A stretch of 64,000 nt of DNA from Sinohyriopsis cumingii. Taxonomy: Eukaryota > Mollusca > Bivalvia > Unionida > Unionidae. The notes below the pieces were generated by a model, which saw only the letters and a program-made list of their open reading frames with translations, ran no database searches and was not told where the DNA came from. Made by a program: the position numbers and the translations under genes. Positions 53,331 to 61,465 of this stretch are shown in pieces; the stretch's first letter is position 1, and each line of letters begins with the position of its first letter. The stretch is taken from NCBI GenBank assembly GCA_028554795.2, contig CM068842.1, forward strand, positions 54,897,360 to 54,961,359, read 5' to 3'.

Positions 53331-54251
53331 TTATACAGGAACACGTCGCCACTGATTGTCTTTACGTCGTATCAGTTTGAGGACAGGCATGACACGTCGT
53401 GCAGGGGTACGCAACGGACTAAATCGAGCCAGTTCTTGCTTGGACAAATCCAGTAAACTTTGTAACATGCCCGATCTTTCTTGGACTTTGATTTTGGGAG
53501 AAGGTACTTTGTGAGCAGCAGCCACTGCCACTAAATTGGAGGGTCCTGCCACTGGGGAAGCTCTTCTTGGGGTCATCAACGGAGAAGTTCTTGGTGTGAT
53601 CAACGTCTCCAAGTACTCTTCAGTTCTTGGTGTCATCAACGGAGAAGTGGATGAACTTGAGGCTGCCGGAGACACGGTCACCGCCGTGGCAGGTCGTGAT
53701 TTGCGAGTGTAAGGTTGCGTCCTGGCCGAAGTGCCGCTCTTGCGACTAGTTTTCTTCTGTGGACTTTTCTTTTTCTGGGGGCTTCTTTTCTTTATCCGGG
53801 GTGGTGTCTGGTCAGAGGAGGGTCCCGCCACTGGAAAAGTTCTCCTTGGGGACCTGGTCTTTTTCTTCTTCTTGGAGCTTCGTTTGACTTTTTTCTTGGG
53901 GAGAAGTTTGGGGGCATTAGGATCCCATCTTAAGAGAGAGCGAATGATGACCCCTCCTAGAGTACCGCTCCCTCCAGGTTTCAAAATGATTTGTTTTTTG
54001 GTTTGAGTGTCGATGCGGGGATCGGCCAGTTGGGTCAAAGCGACTTTGTTTCGATCAAAAAAGCGTTTGGTTTGATGAGGAATCTGAATGATTCCTTGGA
54101 GTAATTGACGTGCCGTCACCGTGAACCATCGTAAGACTTCTTTGAGACTAGCTTCTAAGACACGAGCTCGTGTTTGTGAATTTTTTTCTCGACTGATGCC
54201 ATACAAGGCACGAATCAATTTGACGGGAAGATGCGACTGAAGGGACGTCAT
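53331..54251 (-). CDS. Lys/Ser/Pro-rich core protein with LQG..PGG domain (306 aa)
   Basis: The frame is intact; the first ATG is at 54251 and the TATA box at 54291-54298. The N-terminal ~110 residues contain a helical domain with LLQGIIQIPHQTKRF, LADPRIDTQTKKQIILKPGG and GTLGGVIIRSLL, parallel to the mu-like gene next to it, so the two may be related core proteins. The rest is disordered and basic: runs of Lys, repeats of SPLMTPR, ITPRTSPLMTPR and PVAGPS, with many SP/TP sites suitable for phosphorylation. Likely a DNA-associated virion protein (inference). Confidence 0.68.
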   Translation of the reverse strand: MTSLQSHLPVKLIRALYGISREKNSQTRARVLEASLKEVLRWFTVTARQLLQGIIQIPHQTKRFFDRNKVALTQLADPRIDTQTKKQIILKPGGSGTLGGVIIRSLLRWDPNAPKLLPKKKVKRSSKKKKKTRSPRRTFPVAGPSSDQTPPRIKKRSPQKKKSPQKKTSRKSGTSARTQPYTRKSRPATAVTVSPAASSSSTSPLMTPRTEEYLETLITPRTSPLMTPRRASPVAGPSNLVAVAAAHKVPSPKIKVQERSGMLQSLLDLSKQELARFSPLRTPARRVMPVLKLIRRKDNQWRRVPV

Positions 54252-54318
54252 GTTCAAAATGTGTGTGAGACAGACGATAAGGGTCTGAGGTTTTTATAGA
54301 TTTTTTTGTGGAGTGAAA

Positions 54319-55047
54319 TTAAGTCGAGGACGGAGACGTGTACAGGAAAGGCCCTCCGTCTTGACCCCAGTGGTGAAACAAGTGGGTACGAAATCGCAAA
54401 TCCTCGGGGGTCGTAGGTTTCAAATCGACGAGTAAATAGGCGTGTGGCGTTTGAGTGGCATCGTCGTACGCCTGAGTCAGCCAAGGTGTCCCTAACTGTT
54501 TGGCTAAGACTTGCACTTGCGATTTATCTCGAGGGCTTTTAAACAAGACCACGTAATGCGCATTGAGACTGATGGTGCGATGGGCTTTACTTTGTTGAAA
54601 CAAATTTTGGGTGATGTAAACGACACTGGCATTATGGTGATGCCCTTTGCGCGTGAACCACAGTTTAATTTCTTCTTCGTCTTCTCCTAACATGTCGTCG
54701 AAAATGACCAAATGGGTTTGACGGGAGTCAGAGACGATGCCGTCGTCTTCTTTAGGAATGCCTTCCACAAACACGATGGAATCGCCTTGACTTTCTCGCA
54801 AGAAGCTGTACGCCGATTGCCACTCTTTGTAACACCACACGATCCGCTGAGGTGGCCGATCGATCAAATGATGTTTATGTTCGATCAAACGTTTGACGAA
54901 TTCGGTTTTGCCTGAACCGCTAGGTCCTGCAATGAGCATGTTAAAGGGATGGCGAAGATACAAAGTCTCCCAACTGGCACGATCTAAGTGTTCGTCGATG
55001 ACTTTGACAGTAGAGGAAGAGGGAGCAGAGACAGCAGAGGTAGCCAT
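54319..55047 (-). CDS. ATP: FtsK/HerA-type genome packaging ATPase (242 aa)
   Basis: Intact frame. Walker A GPSGSGKT at residues 41-48 (in NMLIAGPSGSGKTEF), Walker B LVIFDDML at 113-120, and a sensor-like VVYITQNLF further on. This is the A32-like packaging ATPase of Polintons, adintoviruses and large DNA viruses, which pumps DNA into capsids. Its own TATA box (TATATAAA, 55094-55101) lies about 47 nt before the ATG. The gene is undamaged, unlike its neighbours. Confidence 0.93.
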   Translation of the reverse strand: MATSAVSAPSSSTVKVIDEHLDRASWETLYLRHPFNMLIAGPSGSGKTEFVKRLIEHKHHLIDRPPQRIVWCYKEWQSAYSFLRESQGDSIVFVEGIPKEDDGIVSDSRQTHLVIFDDMLGEDEEEIKLWFTRKGHHHNASVVYITQNLFQQSKAHRTISLNAHYVVLFKSPRDKSQVQVLAKQLGTPWLTQAYDDATQTPHAYLLVDLKPTTPEDLRFRTHLFHHWGQDGGPFLYTSPSST

Positions 55048-55093
55048 AGTGTGAGGAATGTCACTTGTGACACAAAAACAAACAAGACGAGAG

Positions 55094-55124
55094 TTTATAT
55101 ACTTTTTTTCAGAACACGTTTATT
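55094..55124 (-). promoter_or_regulatory. Poly(A) signal of upstream gene abutting ATPase TATA box
   Basis: On the minus strand AATAAA (55119-55124) is followed within 20 nt by TATATAAA (55094-55101). The first would end the small Cys-rich transcript and the second would start the ATPase transcript. This compact arrangement shows that at least one gene uses ordinary polyadenylation. Confidence 0.6.
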
Positions 55125-55268
55125 GAATATTTTAAACATGAATACGAAAGACAAAAATACATAAAAGCCAAAGGCTTAAGTACAAGGATAAAAGGCACAT
55201 GATAACCATTAACGTGGAATAAAAACGAGTGTCTGTACAACATGTTTTGGGTAAAGTTCTGACCAGTT

Positions 55269-55477
55269 CTATAGGGGTAAGGTCACACAAGTGTCCTCCC
55301 GAAAGGGTCTTTCAGGCCTGTCCACGACAGTCCTGTCCTGGGTGACGGGTTCTTCTGGTACTGTCACTAACACAGGTTGAAAAAGTCGCAAGGCTCACAA
55401 TCGCATTCCACTTCAGAAGCCCCACACTTGAATTGTGCCTATCTAAACTTGTTTTGTGTTTCTCTGAAAGTATTCAT
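55269..55477 (-). pseudogene. Small Cys-rich/acidic gene between polymerase and ATPase, broken
   Basis: It is not visible as one long frame. The ATG at 55477 follows a strong TATA box (TATATAAAAAGG, 55525-55537). The frame has a TAG after 12 codons, then continues in frame with FKCGASEVECDCEPCDFF. It then meets TAG unless read in the -1 frame, where PVLVTVPEEPVTQDRTVV and a further ~15 residues follow to a stop at 55269. AATAAA lies at 55119-55124. The position, small size and CxCxxC cluster recall the small 'oncoid' genes reported in adintoviruses, but no exact LxCxE is present. Weak but structured call. Confidence 0.45.
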
Positions 55478-55524
55478 CTTGTTCACTTGGTAGTCACAAT
55501 GAACTATCGATCTTGCCTAGGGTT

Positions 55525-55537
55525 CCTTTTTATATAC
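55525..55537 (-). promoter_or_regulatory. TATA box of small Cys-rich gene
   Basis: The minus strand reads GTATATAAAAAGGAACC, 17 nt beyond the polymerase stop and about 50 nt before ATG 55477. It has the same form as the other TATA boxes in the element. Confidence 0.6.
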
Positions 55538-55554
55538 AGACCAATACCGACGTG

Positions 55555-58500
55555 TCAATACGGTAAGGTGAAATGATTGGAAAGTCGCACTCGCTTCTGG
55601 TACACGATTTGATAGACTTTTTCCAAGGGTCGACTGACGATGTGGTGAGTGGGTAAACGTACAATCTTGTTCGGTTGATAGGTGGTCACTTTAAAGTGTT
55701 CATCCTCTCCCGATTGCAAGGCTTCTTTCAATACCCCAAAGTTGACCACACGACTGGTACGGTAATTCAGAGTCAATCCTTTCACTTTGCAAGTCGTGTG
55801 CACTTCTTGTGGGTCCCGGTATTCGTAGCCGTATTTTTGGGGACCGCCACTGACGAAACTTAGAATCTTGTCGTCGGGATGTTCGTCTGTCCAGGCTCCT
55901 AAACGGTCTCCTTCGATGTCAGGGTGATGTTGAATCGGGTGATGGATGTAAATGCAACTGTCCGTGTCAAAGTACAGGACACGTTCCCCTAACAGTTCTA
56001 AAGCTTCGTACAATTTTAAGCGAGCATGAGCTGTCACGTAAGCCGCAATGATGACATTTCCAAAAGGGTCGTCTTGTACAAAGTCCAGATCTTCTTCGTA
56101 ATTGACCAAGATCAAATCCTCGCGAACGACGTCCACGTGTTTCATGTATTTGGTTTTGTCGTGAATCATCTTGAAGTAGCGGGAAGGTTCTGTCAAATAT
56201 TCCGTCTTGGGTAATCACGGTCGTTGTGCCATTTTACCCCAAAAGCAATTTAACATCACTTTGGCAAACGATCGCCTGCCTTCGTTTTTCTCGATGTGGT
56301 CTAAGGAGATGCCTTCTTGTTCATAGTATTTCTCTTTGAATTGTATTTGGTCTTCGGGAGTGTGACACCAGGACGGATAGCCGCTGGCTTCTTACTTCAG
56401 TTTCAAAAAGGCATCCACGTAGTCGGCGAAAATGCCTTTCTGACTGGGGTCACCCTTGTGGTATTGTTGTGTCTTGGGAAAGTGGCAAATTTCGTACACT
56501 TCTAACAGTTGGTATCCCATGTCCAGAGCTTTGAACAATTCTACGCTGACCCAGGTTCCCGTCAAGGCCCGTTCTTCCTGGGTGTGCTGACAAGGTTGGT
56601 CTTGGTTGCACGTTTCGGCACAAGTACGGCACAAAGGAAACATCAGTTTGCCTTGACAATGGTGAGGTAACACGGGATGGTATAGGTTCGTGGGAGGCAA
56701 AACTTTACACTTGATCAAGCCTTCGTATTGTCGAATGTTTTTCAGGTCGATGTGTTCCGTGAACAATTGTGGGTGCCCTGCAGGAAAGCGACAATATTTG
56801 CACATGTAAGGATACAGCGAACACACGTCCAAGTATTTGATTTCTTCTCCTTTCTCTTCGTCGGCTTGGTACAGCAAACAGGTGGCATTGGTCCTTCCTC
56901 CGTACAAACTATCCCTCGGGTTCAGGGGGTCCATCAGCTTGTAACTTTCCACGACACGTTTAAACTCGGGATCGGTTTTCATACGGTGATCGTACTCGTG
57001 TTCCCACATTTCCACCACTTGTTATCCTTCCTGTTCTAACTTTAGGCGTCGCTGACAAGTGTCCTGGTACAAGTCTTCCATGGTTCGTTGTAAAAACTGA
57101 TTTTTAGTGCCACGGTCAGGATAACAGACGGGACATCCGTGAAATAAGCAACCGTTAAACTCGTACACGATCTTCGGGTTTTCTAAGTCCCAACCATCGA
57201 CCGAATACGTTCCGATGGTCTTTTCACCCCCTGCGTTGCGGGCATGCTGAATCCATTTGTCTTCCTTGTCGCACAAGTAATGTAACCAACGTAGGGCTTT
57301 GACCGAGTACTGACGTTTGACATAGTGGGTCGGTTGAGGGCTGATGACAGCCACGGTGTTTTCAGGCAGGAATCGTTGTCGATACACTAAGGAACACGCT
57401 TTGGCAATGGTGCAAGCTTCTTTCAAAGGATCGACCCCTCCGTGTTCCATGAACAGTTCTCGAAATTTTCCACAGCAACGTCGTAAAATGTCCACGTCGG
57501 AACGACAATACTTTAACATTTCTTCCTGAAAGTCGAAAGGGTCGGAGGCGTGAGCCTGGTACCAAGTGTAGAAAGCTTCTCGTTGTTCGGTACGCATGTT
57601 GTCGGGGTCGTAATAGTGAGCCTCAGGCAAATGAGGTAGAACGGTGTGTTGGTTGGCTTCCGTATTGAAAAAGTGTGGAAAGTACCCTTTAGCCATTTCT
57701 GTCATTCCAAACGTTTTAGGCATTCGACTCAAAGGCATGGCCAAGCAGCTCATCGAATCTTTAAACTGTACTTGTCCCACTTGCATGAAAATGATTTTGG
57801 CTCCGTTCAAAGTGACTTTAGGACGTTCGATGCCTTGTTCCGTATAATACCTCAAAAGAAACTGTCCATCGTATCCGGAGAAATTGTGAGCCATCACTGT
57901 GGCATGACGATGACAATCTCCGTAACGTTCGATGTCCTTTTGGCTCCACGTCTTGTCGATGGGGTCTAAGACCCATTGGGCAAAATCGGCTAACGTGTTC
58001 GGTCCTCGAAAGATTTTTTCACGCTATCCGGGAATCTTGCTGCAGTGAGGGCAATGACTTAAGATAGGTTCTTGAATGCACTTCTCGCACGCTCGATCAG
58101 CCACGCAGAAATTAGGAACGTGAATGCCAGACTCTTGCATGCATTCGAAATCGAAAAAGATGAAATTGCCTTTCTTCTTTTGACCGTCCTCTTTCTCTGG
58201 TGGGGGTTGGTATTTTTGCACGTAGCACTCGTGTTCCAAGTCCACGATGTGATGACAAATGTGACATTTTTTCTTTCCTGAACATACGTGTGTCATGGTA
58301 CTGTTGGTACGTAGGCCGTGTCCATACGTAGGGCACAATCTCAGGAGTTGACAAGCACATTTCTGCTGTGAACCTTGCGTCTTCAGATGTTGTTGGTAAC
58401 AGGCAGGGCTGACAAACGTACGCAGACAAGCAGGACAATGTACTCTTTCTTGTCCTTCGCTCAGACAGGGTGGAGAGGCCAAACATCCTGAGCATTTCCA

Positions 58501-59565
58501 TCCACAATGTTTGTGTTGTTCTCGATTTTTATAGCCACAGTCACATTTCTCTCAATAATAAACATATCCCAGGAATCCAGTGATAGTGGTAATGGTATCG
58601 AAATGGTCATCGTGATAATAGACATGAATGTATTTTCCATCCTTAAAGTCTTTCCCTCGAAACAACAGAGGCCCACGCACTTCTTGAGGGTGCACTTTCA
58701 AGGTGTAGCTTGGAGTTAGGACATCTTGCAATTTTTGCATTTCAGGAATGCCACAGGGTGTGTCTTTGGACAGGCCAGCTTGTTGCAACAGGAGTTCTGC
58801 TTCGTTTCGTTGTTTGGCTCGGTCGGATCGTTGAATAGTTTTCCAGGCTCTTTTCCATTCTGTCGTGTCGTTCTTGTTGGCGTAGGTTCGTCCCACCACG
58901 ATGGCTCGGGCTAAACACATCTGGTCTTGAGGGTTGCTAATTTGTACGAGACTCTTTTTGGTGCTGCGAAGGTCGTTCACCAATAAGACCTTTTTGTGTC
59001 CTGTCCCTTGAGGAAGAGAGACGTGGGCCATTTTCAGTGTGGCTTTACCATCGGTGATGTCAAACTGGTCATTAGATTGTTGTACGTGTTGAATCTTGTC
59101 CATGACTTTGGAAGGGGTTAGTTCTGCGGGTCTGCTAAACTCGATCCAAACAGGGGATTTCAAACCGTCGTGATCTATGGATAGTGTCAAGCGATCGTCT
59201 TTGGGTTGACATTGTCGCTTGAGTGCGGTGAGCAAAGAATCCCACATCTCGGTGATAAACCCTTCTGCTTTCTCCAGTGGTACGTCGGCCTTGAAATCTT
59301 TAAACTTCACTGTGTAGGTGTAAGCCGTGGTTCTAAATTTTCTAGAGGAGCGCTTTTCCGTCTCTCGAATGGAATAGTACTTTTCAGGGTTGACTAAGGG
59401 TGGTAAACTTTGTTTAGAGGGTTCAGATTCTGGTTCACTCATGTCCTCTTCAAAATCACTGGCATGAATTTGTGCCAAGACTTCAGCTCTGGTACGAGGC
59501 GATAGATCACGTTTCTGCCTCTTACTTTCTTCTTCTTTCTTCTCGAATGAATAGGATCGTTTCAT
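55555..59565 (-). pseudogene. POLB: Protein-primed family B DNA polymerase, five in-frame stops
   Basis: One reading frame of 1336 codons from ATG 59565 to TGA 55555, with internal stops at codons 338 (TGA 58552-58554), 514 (TAG 58024), 848 (TAA 57022), 1058 (TAA 56392) and 1117 (TGA 56215), and no frameshift. All catalytic motifs are present: ExoI FFDFE (Asp472), ExoII HNFSGYD (~561-565), ExoIII YCRSDVD (Asp690), motif A DVCSLYP (Asp913), motif B KVMLNCFWG (~1102-1110), motif C YFDTDS (~1199-1203). The N-terminal ~340 residues carry a nuclear-signal-like SKRQKR and the Polinton N-terminal domain, followed by Cys/His-rich zinc-like segments. It would replicate the element from a terminal protein primer. 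As it stands it cannot be made full length without readthrough. Confidence 0.95.
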
Positions 59566-59610
59566 CTTGAGTGCAAAACGTCAAATGACTCAAGTTTAAA
59601 CACCATAGAC

Positions 59611-59648
59611 TAATTTATAGTCATGGCAAACCAGCGTATATAAAAGGG
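59611..59648. promoter_or_regulatory. Divergent TATA boxes for polymerase and zinc-knuckle genes
   Basis: Minus-strand CTATAAATTAG (59611-59620), 46 nt before the polymerase ATG. Plus-strand TATATAAAAGGG (59637-59648), 52 nt before ATG 59700. The two boxes are 17 bp apart, so this is a compact bidirectional promoter. Confidence 0.7.
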
Positions 59649-59699
59649 TGTGTGTCTTGTCCTTTCACTATTCATTTCACTCTCAAACCGAGCACAACG

Positions 59700-60175
59700 A
59701 TGGAAGAGACTAACCAAATTGAACGTTTCATCAGAGCTTTGCGAGGGGTCATTAGAAAATTCTCTTCAGACCAGCCGACGGACTACTCTCCTTCCTTTCG
59801 AGATAAAAGTCAAGATACTTGCTATATCTGTCAGAAGAAAGGGCATTGGTCTTCAGAGTGTCCAGACCGTCAAAAAAGAAAAAAAAAACAGGGACTAGAA
59901 AAGACAAAAGTCAAGAATCCTGTTATTATTGTCAAGAAAAAGGACATTGGTCTCCAGATTGCCCAAAAAAGAAACAAGAGGAGTCAGAAGAAAAGAGGGA
60001 TTCTTCAGAAGAAGAGAGAGATTCTTCAGAGGAAGAAAGCAGCCAGGTGAAGAAAAAGAAACAGGAGAAGAAAAGAAGAAGGGAAGAAAGTGAGGAGGAA
60101 GAGGAAGAAAAGACTGTGACGGTGAAGAAATTGAAAAACAGAGAGAGTAAAAAGAGAAACAGAAGAAGTGTATGA
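59700..60175 (+). pseudogene. Two-zinc-knuckle (CCHC) protein with basic/acidic tail, break in A10
   Basis: ATG 59700 follows a strong TATA box. The first frame has CYICQKKGHWSSEC (CX2CX4HX4C). A second knuckle, CYYCQEKGHWSPDC, lies in the -1 frame, followed by a Ser/Glu/Lys-rich tail to TGA-region 60175. The frames meet at an A10 run (59879-59888). The knuckles are nearly the same, so they are a duplicated unit and were once in one frame. CCHC knuckles bind single-stranded nucleic acid in retroviral nucleocapsids and cellular CNBP-like proteins. It is one of only two plus-strand genes. The run could cause slippage, or the assembly may lack an A. Confidence 0.72.
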
Positions 60176-60400
60176 ACTTTATAAAGTGTTCTGTTGTAAA
60201 TTGTGAATTGGATTGTAACTATGGAGAAAAGATTACATTAATTATATAAGGTAAGTGTCTTTGAGTTTTGATTTTAAATAAGAAGCTACACTCACGCACT
60301 CATACACAGACACGTACTATAAGGGTAAAATGCTGTGGGTTTTTTTGTTGATTTTTGAGTTATTGGCAAATTGAAAGGCTATCTCTTTTCGAGAAAAGTG
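60176..60400. other. Spacer between zinc-knuckle and Q-rich genes (convergent)
   Basis: The two genes point at each other. On the plus strand I see no stem-loop or AATAAA after 60175. Near 60362 the block TTGGCAAATTGA resembles TTGGCAAATCGA found beside copies B and C of the stem-loop. Confidence 0.45.
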
Positions 60401-60403
60401 GGT

Positions 60404-60419
60404 GGCCCTGAAAAGGGCC
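60404..60419 (-). terminator. Histone-type mRNA 3' stem-loop, copy D
   Basis: The minus strand reads CACCAAAAAAA, then GGCCCT TTTC AGGGCC (perfect), then ACCCACTTTTCT, then the purine-rich CGAAAAGAGATAGCC (60377-60391). It closely matches the consensus of metazoan histone genes, including the HDE spacing. It lies outside the TIRs, so it is an independent copy. Confidence 0.9.
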
Positions 60420-60441
60420 TTTTTTTGGTGTAGGGGTGAGT

Positions 60442-60999
60442 TTAAGCAATCAACTTTAACTGCCTTAAGCCTTTGCCACGGCCGAGGCCTACTTCTGATG
60501 ATGATGATTGGGTTGAAATCACTAAGGGTGGTACGGTAGGCTTAGTCACAGGGTTGGCGTGTTTAGCTCGGGAAGGTCGTATTCTCTTCGGTCGTGATAA
60601 AGAAGTCTGATACATTTGTTTCAGACTTCTTAACTCCGCTAAAATGTCCAACAGTACCGTGACCGTTTGATTTTCACCCTCTTGTTTCTTTGCTGCTACT
60701 TCTTCTTGTTGTTGTTTTTTTCTTACCTCTTCTTGTTGCTGTTGCTGTTGCTGTAGGAGAAAAGCTTGTTCCGCTTCCTTTTGTCGTTGCATAAATTTCT
60801 CCAATTCTTCTTTCTGTCTCTGTCTAAAATTCCCCACTTGCGGTAACGAAGAATGAGACGAAGGTTCCGGAACAAATTCTTGCGAGGTAAGAAAATCCAC
60901 AAAATCCCAATGTACCTCTTCTGAAAGTAAGTCCGGGTTCCCTTGGGCGGTCTCCACTGCTGGTGCACCCCAGTGAATCGTTTTCTGAGTTTCCGTCAT
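60442..60999 (-). CDS. Q/E-rich coiled-coil protein (185 aa), unknown
   Basis: Intact ATG-to-stop frame. It has an acidic N-terminal third with aromatic residues (HWDFVDFLTSQEFVPEP), a long Gln/Glu/Lys coiled-coil with polyQ (about residues 57-105), then VTVLLDILAELRSLKQMY, and a basic tail with RPKRIRPSRAK. I do not recognise it. The promoter contains TCTATATAGA, CACGTG and TGACGTCA upstream. A perfect histone-type stem-loop begins 22 nt after the stop. With the other four stem-loop genes it forms a non-core class restricted to the element ends. Confidence 0.75.
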   Translation of the reverse strand: MTETQKTIHWGAPAVETAQGNPDLLSEEVHWDFVDFLTSQEFVPEPSSHSSLPQVGNFRQRQKEELEKFMQRQKEAEQAFLLQQQQQQQEEVRKKQQQEEVAAKKQEGENQTVTVLLDILAELRSLKQMYQTSLSRPKRIRPSRAKHANPVTKPTVPPLVISTQSSSSEVGLGRGKGLRQLKLIA

Positions 61000-61218
61000 G
61001 TTGAATCACGGTCGCATAGATTGACTGCACACAGGCGCTAGCGAATCTATATAGACCACGTGACGTCACAGACTGCTCTCTTCGGATTGGATGCGGGCTG
61101 ACTGAATTTTGTCACGCGTGTTTGGATTGGTCAATGAACTCAATCCGTTTCAATCCTTCCTCTCCCTATAAATAAGCACAGTTCAGCGCAATCACTCACC
61201 TGTTTTCGGAGCCTCAAG
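61000..61218. promoter_or_regulatory. Bidirectional promoter: CRE, E-box, CCAAT boxes, two TATA boxes
   Basis: Between the divergent genes 60442-60999 (-) and 61219-61452 (+). Minus side: TCTATATAGA (61046-61055). Centre: CACGTG (61057-61062) overlapping a perfect CRE TGACGTCA (61061-61068). Plus side: inverted CCAAT boxes ATTGG (61086-61090, 61126-61130), ACGCGT, and TATAAATA (61167-61174), 45 nt before ATG 61219. CCAAT plus TATA arrays are also typical of histone promoters; that parallel is an inference. Confidence 0.7.
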
Positions 61219-61452
61219 ATGTGGACCGACGTTCAATCTTCCACCCTTGTGTCAACAATGATGTTCAGGACGGACATACCCATGTATGTCCGGTCCAAGT
61301 GGACTGTTGTCGATAGGACAGATACTAGTCTATGGATGAGAAGAGTTTACATAGAAAGACAAGGATGCCTCAAGAGGGTACTTGTGTATGGACCTGCAGT
61401 TAGAAGGAGTTTAAGAAGAAGAAGAAGATGTGACAGATGCCGTCTATGTTAA
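61219..61452 (+). CDS. Arg/Cys-rich small basic protein, rightmost cassette gene (77 aa)
   Basis: Intact frame, ATG 61219 to TAA 61450. It has a Thr/Val/Met-rich N-terminal half, several Arg-Arg pairs, and a strongly basic Cys-containing C terminus (RRSLRRRRRCDRCRLC). Its size and charge suggest a DNA-condensing, protamine- or mu-like protein, but I do not recognise the family. It has its own TATA box and CCAAT boxes. A perfect histone-type stem-loop lies 18 nt after the stop at the inner edge of the TIR. It is transcribed outward, mirroring the leftmost gene. Confidence 0.7.
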   Translation: MWTDVQSSTLVSTMMFRTDIPMYVRSKWTVVDRTDTSLWMRRVYIERQGCLKRVLVYGPAVRRSLRRRRRCDRCRLC

Positions 61453-61465
61453 TATTAACATAAAA

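Noticed and set aside
57646-57969. Plus-strand frames opposite the polymerase, capsid and core genes
   Set aside because: Shadows of conserved minus-strand genes, with no promoter or domain of their own.
55555-59565. Stop-codon reassignment in the element
   Set aside because: All three stop codons occur, at positions where relatives have different residues, and the element's intact genes end at normal stops.
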